Assembly (NCBI GenBank): GCA_013398175.1
Contig: VZRZ01000377.1
Coordinates: 1 to 64,000, forward strand
DNA: 64,000 bases
Reading direction: 5' to 3'
Source: Climacteris rufus
Taxonomy: Eukaryota; Chordata; Aves; Passeriformes; Climacteridae
Shown: piece by piece, positions 38,975 to 49,545 of the stretch
Layout of the letters: every line of letters starts with the position of its first letter
Numbering within the stretch: the first letter of the stretch is position 1
Translations under genes and position numbers: made by a program
The notes under the pieces: generated by a model
Database searches by the model: none
What the model saw: the letters and a program-made list of their open reading frames with translations, nothing else
What the model was told of the DNA's origin: nothing

Positions 38975-39801
38975 TGTGGTAGGTTGTCTCTGGCTGACTT
39001 CCAGATGCTCTTGGACTCCCTCTCCACAACAAAAGAGGTCGGGAGAAAAAAAATGGAAAAGTCCGTGGCCCATAATGAAGGGGACTTCACTTGCCAGTTT
39101 CTTCCACAGCAAAACAGATTCGGGCAAAAATAATTTAATTTATTGAAAATTAAAATAGATTTAGGTGGTAAGAAACAAAGAAAAATTAAAACAGTACCTT
39201 ACTTTATTCTCCCATTTCCCAGGCTCAATGCCACTTCTTCATCCTGAACTCCTCTACCTCCCCACTCCTGAGCAGTGTAATGTGAGCAAGGAGTATGAGG
39301 TTGTAGTCAGTTCATGGCAGTTCCTCTCTACCTTTTCTTTCTCCTCATGATTTTCCCTTGCTTCAGTGTAATACCTTCAGTCCTTCAATCTGCAGGCTGC
39401 AGTCCTCTAGGATAAGCCTCCTTCAGGGTAGTCTCTCCATGCAGTTCCATAATGACTTATTCCTCTGCTCCAGTGTGCAGTCCTCCACTGGGAGCAAGGG
39501 GGAAATTTCTTTGCTGTGCTTTCCTCTAGGGATTGCCAGAGAATCCCATCTGGGACACCTGGAGCACCTTCTCTCCCTTCTCCCACTTCCCTCTCAGGAT
39601 TATGTGTCTCACTGTTCCCCCCACTATTCTGCCCTCTCTTATCCTGGCTGTTCCCAAGGCTCTGCCATTGGCTGTGGGGCTCAGTCATACCCTGTGGTGA
39701 ATGGAGTGGAGCTGGCGGATGGAACCAGCTCTGTTCCATGCAAGGCAGCACCTTCTGCTCCACACAGGGGCCACCTGGCAGGCCCTGTTAGCCCCTACAC
39801 A
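38975..39801 (-). mobile_element. ERVL-type solo LTR
   Basis: An 827-bp block from TGTGGTAGGTTG to CCCCTACACA on the plus strand. Read on the minus strand it starts TGTGTAGGGG and ends CAACCTACCACA, as in a widespread avian ERVL LTR. Other family blocks are a GGCAAAAATAATTTAATTTATTG stretch, whose complement holds the polyadenylation signal AATAAA (about 39139), and repeated CCTCC...CCACTGGGAG and CTGCAGTCCTC blocks typical of that family's U3/R. No target duplication is obvious and no internal region is present. Frames up to 149 codons (plus, from 39358) and 118 codons (minus) overlap in antisense and are not genes. Confidence 0.8.
39137..39144 (-). terminator. Polyadenylation signal of the minus-strand ERVL LTR
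   Basis: The plus-strand TTTATT corresponds to AATAAA on the minus strand, at the point in the LTR where this family carries it. Confidence 0.45.
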
Positions 39802-41640
39802 AAATAAAATTATCAATTAAGTAGAAAACAGCATATATATTATTTTATGTTGTTAAAATAAAGTCAGGAGAAAGGCAGTTTCACCACTTAAAGAAGATAT
39901 ATTTAAGTATTGCACAGAATTGGATGAGGACCTGAATGGGATGAACAAGATTCTTTCCCAGTGTTAGTAGTTTTACTATGAATTAACAGTCATAAAAGTC
40001 TGCTGTTACATTACCAATCATCTGTCCAGCAGTATAATTTTATAATTCAGTTGTTTTTTTCTGTGATACTGAAAAGAATCAAAAGTTGTTTTGACTCTAC
40101 CAACCTTTGAGAAGTTTCCAGTCAGAAGTATATTCCAGAGAAATGCTTGAGCAATGTTTACCAGTTCAAAGGTCTTGGCCCATGTTAAATATACACAGAC
40201 CAGGGGGAAGGTGACCTCAAGGCGTCATGTTTTCCACATGCCACCAAGGAATAGGTGTCTGTGACCTCCAGCAGAAAGTCCCTTCTCTCGTGGTGACGCC
40301 ACCACCCATGAAGCTACAGCATGCTGCTATCATCAGTTCATTGCCCTTGCCATAAACCAACACGTCTTGTTACAAGGTTCATTCTGAGAGCAAACTGTTT
40401 TCCTACTTACAAATTGTAAGGTGCCTATTTGAAAGAGAGTCACTACAGCTACAGTATCTTGTCAGTTATGTTGGTATTTTTCTAAGAATTAAAGGAGTGA
40501 GTCTTCATAGCAATTTGACTTGACAGAATTTCATTGTACAGTGGATTTAGGCTTTGCATGAAATTGAGGCAGGTGCAGACAGAAAAAAAAGACCTAGAGA
40601 CATCTAGTGACCACCATCGGCCACCAACTACATTGTAATGTTCATAAAATATGATAGAGATTTTCAGTCTGCAAATTTCAGAGCAGAATTACTTATTCAC
40701 TTATTCATACTTACTCAGTCTCAAGAATCTCCACTTTTATTTGCCTGTTTGTTTCTCTTTGCTGTGTATTTTGTCCACGTTTTTCTTGCCAGACTTGTAA
40801 ATTAGATCTTGATTTCCTCTTCTACCCTACCTTGAATTTATTCCAAATGAATAAATCCCTAATCAAGCACCAACTATCAATTTATTGATGTTCTGCAACA
40901 GCCTACACAGAATACGGTTCCTAGTCAAGGAATTACAGAAAAGTCCAATTCAACTGTAATATTGAAAAAAAAGTAATATTGCTTAAATTGTGTGGTCTGA
41001 AAGTGTTTGACACAAATACAAGATACTTGGCCAGAATTATAATGAAATATTTTAGCAGACATACAATTGTAATGATCTTGTATATATATAATTTATATAT
41101 ATATTTGACACTTGTTAGACCAAATTAAGTAGTAGAGTTTCTTTGGCTATTGGGAAACTCCAGCTCACAAATTGACATACCTGAATAATGCCACTAAAAT
41201 ATCATGAAAATATGACATATCAGCTTGAGTAAAATCTCCATTGTCTTTTCCAGTGTTTTTTTCTAACTTGGTAGATGATATGGATAGCAACTGTGATTTC
41301 ACACATTTTCTTATTACATACCAATAACAGGCCATATGAAGGTGACAATAAGATCCAAATGAGCTCATGATAACAGAGCAAATTGCAGAACATTTTTGAA
41401 GAGGTTTATCTTGAACTTCTAAGGTAAAACCTGCTGCAGGTATGTTAAGGTCTGGTTATTAAGGTTATTTAGACATTCCTCTGCCCAAATTAAGGTGCAA
41501 ACAAGACTGTATACCAGTGTCAATAGTATGGATTTTAGTTGATAGTAAAGACGAGAGAGAGAGAGAAAGTAAGAGAAAGAAATAGGAAGAGGTGGGGGGA
41601 CAGAAAGAGAGTGACAGAGACAGGTTAAAGAAAATATCAC
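39802..41640. other. Unannotated AT-rich DNA, ending in a purine-rich run
   Basis: No gene recognised. The part 40160-40390 is GC-richer than its surroundings and may be an old repeat I cannot name. A TA-rich run lies at 41083-41106, and 41551-41622 is a purine run. Confidence 0.5.
41551..41622 (+). repeat. Purine-rich (GA/GAAA/GGGGG) tract
   Basis: Starts as a GA repeat, then mixes GAAA units with a GGTGGGGGGACAG block. It could be a microsatellite. It sits immediately left of a GC-rich block, the way a retroviral polypurine tract sits before a 3' LTR, but no LTR edge could be fixed. Confidence 0.6.
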
Positions 41641-42210
41641 CACTCTGTGGATCACAATGACGTTGCATTGATCCTCTACAGCTGCTCTTCTTGGTGGTGA
41701 GGGTCCCCCAAGAAACATAGAATCTGATGGATTAATATACATTCAGGCCACGTAGGAAAATCCAGGCACCTCCCCTGGGAAGGGGCAAGCTTGCCATTGT
41801 CTCTTGCAGCTCACCCTGGATCATATGCAATCGTGTGGTGCAAGGCCTCAGGAGTGAGTCTGGGGGGCACTTGGGGGGATCTTTGATGGATTATGACACC
41901 TCCTCAGCTGCCTCTCATGTGAATGTCCTGTGGATGTAGCCCTCTTGGGGTTGGGGGTTCCACAGCTGAGTCAGTTTGTGTAAGGGAGGATGGGTGTTCA
42001 TTGCCTCTGATCAGAGGTTACGCCACACACCTGAAACCTCCTTCCCCCCACCTCAGTTGGGAGTGAAATCTGTGCAAACCTGCTCTCAGCAAATGGGTCT
42101 GTGGGCTGTGGCCTCCCCCACCCGAACCCAGCCAGGGATCATCAACACAGCTGCTGGGTTTGGCTTTCTTGTGGATTCACAGTCTTGTTTTACTTCTACT
42201 CAGACCTAAG
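41640..42210. other. Unidentified GC-rich block, possible decayed LTR
   Basis: About 570 bases stand out by GC content and G/C runs (GGGTCCCCCAAG, CTGGGGGGCACTTGGGGGGATC, CTTGGGGTTGGGGG, CCTTCCCCCCACC). The style resembles the LTRs elsewhere in the window, but I could not find matching TG...CA ends, a target duplication or family motifs. The 77-codon plus frame from 41976 shows no recognisable domain. Confidence 0.4.
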
Positions 42211-44886
42211 ATGGTTGAACAATAACATTCCTTTTATCTAATCGCAGCAGTTTGACTTACGGTCCAAAGTTTTTCAAGGAGGTTTCTGTGGTTTTAGCTT
42301 CTTTATACAGTTTTTTGCTATAATGGGCAAAATCTTATGTCAGTGTTTGAGGCATGAACTATTTCAGTCACTGATGAGGTGCAAATGGGTGACATTGATA
42401 AACTAGGAAGAAACTTCATAAGGTTACAATCCGTCCAGCACACATATCATGTGTGTTGTTTTGGAACGAACTAAGAATTTTTATCCTGGATTATAATGCT
42501 TGTCAATAAAGTGAAACCAAGATGATTGTTGATCTTTGCTTGAATGAGTTAATGAAAGCAAATTTGATAATGATTTGCTGAAATGATCCCCTAAAGGTAC
42601 ACTGCTGAATTGCTTGCCCATTGGTATGCCATATTAACTCAGTGCTTCTGAAGTTCTTATGGCTAATGATATAGGAAAGTTGCATCTAAATTTATATGTA
42701 TGTGAAGACCATCAGTGATATATATTATCGTAATCATTTGGCATATGTATGAGATACAAGTACTTTGGATGAAAAAATATGTGCCTATTTTATTACAACT
42801 ACTGGAACATAAATTTTGCACAAACTAGCTCTCATCTTGGTTAATGCGAGTGTTATTGCACCATGTAACACAATGAATAGGATATTATAAGGGTCAATAG
42901 AAATCTGTGGCATTTCAGTGCCACCTACCACAGCAGTATTTAGAAGGCTTTCTTCAGTATTTTTTCTCATGTTCTGTGCCTTTTCGTATTGCAATACTTG
43001 AGCATATTCTATGCACTTAATCCAGGGAGAGGAGTAAGATAGCTGAAAGATTAGGACTTTGATATACTCTCATGGTTAGAAATGACAAGTAGAAATTGAA
43101 AATATTAAGACTACCTCTTAATATAGGCTTTTGGAAGTAAAAGTTTGGCAGGCTTTTTACTGAAATGAGAAAAAAAATCACAAATGAAAATGTTGTTGAT
43201 AAAGCAATCTTGAAGTTTTCACCTTGTCTTCTGAAGGGATCTAAAATTAGTTTAATAGCCAATAAGTTTGCATATTTGAAAAGCTGGCTGTAAGAATGAA
43301 GCTGATTATAGGGAAATGAAATGTATTTTTGGGGCAATAATGATCTCACAATGTGCCACAAAGATTTCACTGGTCATGGGGAAATAACTCAAGTGCCATA
43401 AAAGAACAGCAAAAAGTATGAGGTTAAAAAAAGTAGAATTTTTCCTTATTGTCTATTCAAATTGAATCTTGTAGGTTTCCTTAGCAGTAGGAATACATAT
43501 TTGAAAATAAAAATGAATGTATCACAGCCAGGATGAAGAGTGAAGCTAAAATTTCTCAAATCCCTTTTAAGATCAACTCTTTAAAATCCATGAATAAAAA
43601 TCCATTAGGACTTGCAACAACAAAAAAATTGAGATTGACAGTTCTTTATCAAAAACATCAAATATTAAATAATTTGTAAAAGGTGAAGTATTTTGTTTAG
43701 AAACAGGTAAAAGTGGCTTTGTTAGAAATATTTTCAAGCACCCTGATCACAGGATTATAACTTTCCCTATACTAAAACAGTGAAGATAGAATTATTGTAC
43801 AAGGATTTAAAATAGTTTACTTCTCTTGATGTACCACACAAGAGTTTTTAAAGTATAGTTTTCCACAGTCTTATTAATTATTTTCAGATGTCTTCACGGG
43901 ACAAAGTAATTACAATAATAGATGGTATAATTGCTTGTTCAGTGACTATATAATAAGATTGCAGTTTAGATGAATTCGAGCTATATACAGTTTCTGCTCT
44001 ACGAATACTATCAGATGGAGTTGTTTTTCTGCTGGAAATTGTTTTCCATAGTTTGATGATTCCAAGTATATAAAATGTTCAGATATTATCTCATCCTAAG
44101 TTATATTATTATTGATATTAATATCAACAAGATATAAAATGCGATATTGTCTAATATTTGTTAATCTTCTTGAGGTTGAATCTGTGATTCTGATATTACA
44201 GTGATCTCTGAATCTATTATATATAATCACTAAGACTTAAAAAAGCGAAATTAATCAGCTCTGCTCCAGAAAACTCTACATGAAGGTCTACATAAATTAA
44301 AATTTAAAAAAAAAAGGAAATAAGATGAGAATGACAAATCTTAGTATTAGGGAATATAAAAAACACAGACAAATATTCCAAAACTAGTTGTCATCTTTGG
44401 TAAATCTACATGTCTTAGATTTTGTATATGCCTGAATGTTCCACAGAATATGTATCTTTCTTTTGTAATGTGAAATTCAATATTCTTAATACTATGTTTA
44501 AAATCTAAAAATACATTTTAAAGAAAGAACACAAAAGATGAAGTTTGCCAAATGGTAGTAAAAAAATGGCTATCAGAGGTAATCTTTGTTAATGTAAAAC
44601 TATTTGTGCAGATCTAAGGGAAAGTAATGTGTTTGTGTTTAAAATCCACAATGTTAATGACAAGAAGCAGGTTTTGCTTTGTTCAAAAATTGTACATATG
44701 AAATAACACTTCCATAGTGTCTAAATTATATTAAAAATAAACTAATGATGTCAACAACAATCTTTATCTATGAACAGACATGAAATATTCCAAAATATAG
44801 AATCAAAGCTTCAGGTCTAAACATTGTCTCCAAGAATTTTCTCTTCTGTTGTATAAAATAACTTACCAAATTTAGGTATTGCTGCA
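42211..44886. other. Unannotated AT-rich DNA
   Basis: I see no gene or recognised repeat. The minus-strand 117-codon frame (43017-43370) is rich in Phe, Leu and Ser, as expected from AT-rich non-coding DNA. Confidence 0.55.
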
Positions 44887-44892
44887 TGTTGA
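44887..44892. repeat. Left 6-bp target duplication (TGTTGA)
   Basis: TGTTGA directly left of the LTR is repeated at 45479-45484 directly right of it. The identity extends to CATGTTGA on both sides. Six bases is the size made by ERVK-type integration. Confidence 0.8.
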
Positions 44893-45478
44893 TATAGGGC
44901 ACTTGACCCGGATGTTCTCGAGGTAGCGACAGCACCTTTATGCGACTGGAATCCCTGCCGAGATGAGTTGCAATGGTTCTACAACTCTCCCAAAGGACAG
45001 AGTTCTAGCTACCACAGATAACCTGTTTCTGCTGGCTCCTCTAGGACGACAGTTTCCCCAGGCATGGTGTACTAGTGCTGATGAGAACAAAAGGCTAGAC
45101 AGAGGGCTCTTCCCTGGCATAACAGTCCAGTGTTGCGTTGTGAGGGTCCAGAGATATCCAGGTGGCTTGAGTAGCCTATAAGAAAGAGCAAGGAGGAAGC
45201 CCTGAAGGGCTCTTTTAAAGAGAAGTGGGACCAGGAAACACCCAATGGGAAACCGCCTAGTTCAAAGTGACCAGTGGAGGAGAGCTTTCTAGCACATAGC
45301 CACATATGGCATCTGAAGTATGGATGCGGGTAACACAAGAGAAATATGGGATTTTACCACAGCTCAGGCAGAGGGTTCAGATATTGGAGGAAGAAGGCTG
45401 AGGGCTTTTTGCCTTGGCTTTCTTCCCACCAAAACCTGAAGCTCAAAAGCAGCAGCTTCTGCCAAGTGCCCTGCTACA
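44893..45478 (-). mobile_element. ERVK-like solo LTR, copy 1
   Basis: 586 bp flanked by exact TGTTGA duplications. On the minus strand it starts TGTAGCAGGGCACTTGGCAG and ends near GTGCCCTATA; the two ends share a GTGCCC core in inverted form. It matches the element at 61034-61609 along its full length with scattered substitutions and small indels. A TTTTAAAGAGCCC stretch (minus strand; plus about 45207-45219) sits where a TATA-like box would be. There is no internal retroviral region on either side, and the flanking duplication shows a separate insertion from the second copy. The minus-strand frames of 60 and 88 codons, and those on the plus strand, are LTR shadows; the shared ASRNRLS.VARTLSFGRV peptide reflects common descent, not coding. 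Confidence 0.85.
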
Positions 45479-45484
45479 TGTTGA

Positions 45485-46477
45485 CATCACTATTCTATTG
45501 TAACAATTACATATGTATAGGTACTCTGTGGTACACTTTTAAATTAAATTCTGAATTCTCCACTTGATTTTTCAGGGTCTCACATCAGAGTTGAATTCTC
45601 TTTTCAGCATCATTGTTTTAGAGAATATAGTTAATCCCAAAATGCAATCCTTGAATAATAGCTTTAAATTGCACTAATAGCTCTCAGATGAGACAACAGA
45701 CAAAATCTTAAATTATAAATAGGTAGGATTAATAAATATTGTGCATTTTTCACCTTCCTTAGTACATATTTAGTGCTGTAAGTAGCTATAAACTTCAGTT
45801 CCTCGTTTGTAAAATGGGCTGTGCCAGCTGAATGTGAGAAAAATATTTTCTAGGATACTTACTTGCAAGCAAAATTACTGTTGGGTGTACATATATACTT
45901 TATTTAAACAATACACTAGTAGCAGTTTCCCAGTTGTGTAAAATAAAGGGAAATTATTTTAGTCTGTCAAAAATACATACATGTGTAAATAAATAAAAAT
46001 AATGATTCCCTGACCTTTGGGGAAGAGGTTTTATATCGTCTCAACTTCTGAATGCAGATTCTGAAGTACAAAACTGCCTGAAATATCATTATAGTGCACC
46101 AGCGGTATAAGTAAGCCCTGAAATACTAAATTCTAATTATCAAGTTTAGTTTGCAATCATTTTGCTCATTAAAAAAAAAAAAAAGCCTCTTTCCCTTTTT
46201 CACCTAATTTAGGTCTCTAAAAGCAGCAAGAAAAAAGTGTGCTTAATGGGAAGCATTCTACCTCCACAGACAAACTATAACCTTTATAAAGTGCCTTATC
46301 ATTTCAACTAGTGTTGTTTATCTGCATTTTGCTGTGCTTCAATGCAGCAGTATGGACAGGTCTTTCTGTTCCAGTTGTCATATGACATGTCATATGTCAC
46401 TCATAAGAGTTTTTGTGACAATGCAGAGAATAAAATGTGGCTGAGACAGGCAAATATTTCAGGATGTCTGAGACACA
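45485..46477. other. Unannotated AT-rich DNA with one perfect palindrome
   Basis: No gene recognised. A poly-A run lies at about 46170-46184. The palindrome at 46379-46396 is listed separately. Confidence 0.55.
46379..46396. repeat. 18-bp perfect palindrome CATATGACATGTCATATG
   Basis: The sequence equals its own reverse complement over 18 bases and contains two CATATG and one ACATGT hexamer. It resembles a dimer-binding site or a chance AT-rich palindrome, about 85 bases left of the ERV1-like LTR. Confidence 0.85.
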
Positions 46478-46481
46478 CCAT

Positions 46482-47002
46482 TGTGGTTGCGTATGTGGTA
46501 AAAGCCACAGCCCCACAGGCTCAAGACTGGTGGGCACAGCCTGAGGTTGCCACAGTCTGAGGCATACTCCCTGCTAAGGGTGAGCTTTTTGGTTCACCCC
46601 CAGCATCCCTTGTACCTTAGTTTACATGTTTCAGTTCATTGGTTGGTTGCTACATTACCTAATGTTCTGTATAAGGTTATGTTCTGGAAACTTCATTGCA
46701 GTTCGGTTCTCTATTGGTTATATGTTAATCCCTATACCCCAATTGGCTACTTTCCCCTGCTTGTATCCCTATAAATCCCCTGCTGNAAATCACACCAGGG
46801 CCCTTCTCTCAGGTCTTTGTCCTTACCTGCGCCTTCACCATCAGGCCGTGGCTCTCTCTCACCCAGAGGAGCCAGCACTAAAAGAGTTGCCAGAGGACAC
46901 CCTGTGTTTTGGGAAACTGCAAGCTGCAGCCCCCAGGAAATCAGGGTCACTCCCAGAATAACGCTGAGTGGCCTCGAGCAGGCCCCCAGAGCCAGCGTTA
47001 CA
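46482..47002 (+). mobile_element. ERV1-like solo LTR
   Basis: A 521-bp element runs from TGTGGTTGCG to CAGCGTTACA, with TGT...ACA ends, between CCAT (46478-46481) and CCAT (47003-47006). A 4-bp duplication is typical of ERV1 (gammaretrovirus-like) integration; the flanks agree slightly further (ACACCAT). In plus orientation it carries CATTGGTT, TATTGGTT and AATTGGCT boxes (46639-46747) and a clear TATA box CCTATAAATCC (46769-46779), followed by a C/T-rich R/U5. An N at 46786 lies just after the TATA box. No viral genes adjoin it. Frames of 63-122 codons across it on both strands are not genes. Confidence 0.8.
46769..46779 (+). promoter_or_regulatory. TATA box of the ERV1-like LTR
   Basis: CCTATAAATCC follows three ATTGG-type boxes and precedes a C/T-rich stretch, the standard U3 promoter order. 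It is the best-formed polymerase II promoter pattern in the window. Confidence 0.6.
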
Positions 47003-47006
47003 CCAT

Positions 47007-48194
47007 GACAAAAGAGTCATTGAATGAAGGATTATGCTCTAGGACATGGACAGTTGGGTCAGTTGAAATTAAAAAAAAAAAAAAAAAGCCTGATAAAACA
47101 AGGCTGGTGTTTAGAAAGCAAGAAGTAACTCAGAGAAATGATGGATTGCCTTATTTTGCCAATATTAGAAATATGAAAGTGGATTTTTTTTGGTGGCAAA
47201 TCGGACACACAGTAGCGAAGCTGAAGCTCCTTCTTTGGCTACAAAACCCTTCACCTTTTCACCTTTTTGGTTTCTAACTAAAATAAAAATACTGAGAGTG
47301 CAGATTAGATATTGATCACTGAATTTGTTCAAGTTAAAATGTTTTATTTGCTGCTAGAGCAGCAAATTCAGGATTTTTTATTTTCTGAAGTTGTCTAGGT
47401 TTAGGTGGACTGCCTAGTCCTGAAGCATCTTTCCAAGTTTTAGTAATCCATTACCTCTGTCTGAAAAATAAAAAAAAACCTAATTAATTTTCTTGTTGCC
47501 ATTCTTTTAGAGGCAGAGAATGTGAGATATTGAACAACCATCCTTCTAACTAAAGGCTGTAGGAGTAAAGTTCTTCAGCAGTACCTTTTAAAACTAGGCC
47601 AGTTATCCTATTTCATTGAAATAATCTGCCTGGAGTTAGAATTGATACACTTCAATAGCTATCATTGTGAAGGTTTACTTTACTTCAAGATAATATGCGT
47701 TGAATATCTTGGATGTATACATTTTGCACTACAATGTAGCATCTATAAAGCACAACAGCAGAGGATTCTGAGTCATTTTCTTATACAAAAAAACTGCTTT
47801 TCAGTTCATCAAGCCAACAGAAAAGTAGGAAAACATGATAATATAAACAAGTTAGCACTCTGGGATGTAAAATAAAAAGTGAAGAGCTATTTGTCAGTTT
47901 GTTTCTCCCAGAATGATCCTGGGGTTTGAATGAGAAAGACAGGTATTGGAACCTTTCCACCAAATGCTAAATGCAATAATGACTGATTGGTTCAGGTGCA
48001 AACAACATCAGTCTTAGAAGAGACTGTTTTGGTGTCAGAGACAGATATTAATCTGGGCAGTACAGACATAAAAATAATGGTTGAGCTTGTAAAGTCTCTT
48101 GTGATTTGCAATGACTCAGAGGAGACCCTTTACTTCAAATCTTCATTATATTCTTATAGAGGTCTCTTCTGTTGAAATATAAGGGCTTGCAGGT
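47007..48194. other. Unannotated AT-rich DNA
   Basis: No gene recognised. A poly-A run lies at about 47071-47086 and sits 65 bases after the LTR end. Confidence 0.5.
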
Positions 48195-49545
48195 ATTGGT
48201 ATTAATCCTAGGGTGTGAAGTACTGACCAGCCAGCCTCACTTAAGTGCCTTTAAGATCATGGAACAGATCCTCCTTGAACACATGTCCAAGCATATGGTT
48301 AGAGACAGTCAACATGGCTTCATCAAGGCCAAATTGTGTCTGACTAATCTAGTGGCCCTCTACAATGGAGAGGAGATGACAAGAGCTGTGGATGTCATCT
48401 ATCTTGAGTTCCGTAAAGCCTTTGATACAGTCCCACACAACATTCTTGATATTACATTGGGAAGACATGGATTTGACAGATAAAATGTTAGCTGGACCAG
48501 GAATTGGCTGGATGGACACATAAAAACAATATCAATAACTCAATATCTATGTGGAAACCAGTAAAGAGTGGAATTCCTCAAGGACCCATACTAGGACCAA
48601 TACTAGTTAATATTTTCAGTGGTGATATAATGTGATCCAGGCACCCTCAGCAAGTTTGCTGATGACCCCAAGATGTGTCAAGGTGTGGTGTGATCAACAT
48701 GCAGGAGGGAAGGGTTGGCATCCAGAAGGACCTGGACAGGCTTGAGGAGTGGGTCTGTGCAAAACTCATGAAGTTTAAGTAGGAAAAGTACAAGGTACTG
48801 CACCAGGGTCAGGGCAATATCCAGTATTAGTACAGACTGTGTGATGAATGGATTGAGAGCAGCCCTGAAAAGGAGGACTTGGCATTTCATGTGGTAAAAA
48901 AACTGGACAAACCTGTCAAGGTGCACTTGGAGCTCGGAAAGTCAATGATATCCTGGCCTGCATAAAAACAAATTTGGCCAGCACTTCGAGGGAGGTGATT
49001 CTCCCTCTCTGTTCTGCTTCCGGAAGACCCCACCTGGAGTCTAGCTCTGGATCCCAAACAGAAGGAAGACAAGCTGGACACATTACAGTGGGTCGAGATG
49101 ATGGAAATAAAAAAAGTCAGAGTGCAGGAACACATCTCCTATGAACAAAATGCTGAAAGAGTTGAGTTATTTAGAGTGAAGATGAATAGGCTCTGGGGAG
49201 ACCTTATTGTGGCCTTTCAATATTTAAAGCAGGGGTTATAAGAAAGATGGAAAGAGAATTTTTAACCGGACTCTAGTGATAAGGGTAAATGTTTTCAAGC
49301 TTGTAAGAGAGTAAGGTAATATTGAACATTAGGAAGAAATTTTTTTGGGTGAGGGTAGTCAGATACTGAAACAGGTTGCCCAGGGAAGTTGCAGATGCCC
49401 CATCCCTGGAAGTATTCAAGGCCAGGTTGGATAGAGCTTTGAACAACCTGATCTAGTGAAAGTTGTCCCTGTACATGGCAGGAGGGTTGGAACTAAATGG
49501 TCTTTGAGGATCCCTTCCAAATGAATCATTCTGTGACTCTATGAA
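48195..49545 (+). mobile_element. CR1 LINE, long degraded copy with part of ORF2
   Basis: This is the longest plus-strand CR1 here, about 1.35 kb. It starts inside the reverse transcriptase and runs through the ORF2 C-terminus and the 3'UTR to the terminal octamers (ATTCTGTGACTCTATGAAT, 49528-49546). Readable blocks in order: the RT region at 48240-48480, GGAATTCCTCAAGGACCCATACTAGG (48570-48595), TTTGCTGATGACCCCAAGATG (48655-48675), an ORF2 tail, TTGCCCAGGGAAGTTGCAGATGCCCCATCCCTGGAAG and the final GGATCCCTTCC. Frameshifts, stops and internal deletions make it inactive. Confidence 0.95.
48253..48480 (+). pseudogene. CR1 ORF2 reverse transcriptase fragment (broken)
   Basis: A frame of about 76 codons, from the codons for IMEQILLEHM to the stop at 48481, is the best-preserved coding relic of the window. 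It carries the RT-region words DSQHGFIKAKLCLTNLV and VIYLEFRKAFDTVPHNIL. In the second, FRKAFDTV is the motif A region with its catalytic Asp still present. In intact CR1 this enzyme copies the element RNA at a nicked target site. The frame ends at a TAA after GRHGFD. The YADD-type motif C survives only as nucleotides FADDPK (from TTTGCTGATGACCCC, 48655-48669) in another frame segment. The stretch between is deleted or shifted, so no enzyme can be made. Confidence 0.9.

Noticed and set aside
39358..39807. 149-codon plus-strand and 118-codon minus-strand open frames
   Set aside because: Both lie within an ERVL LTR and overlap in antisense; LTRs of this family do not encode proteins.
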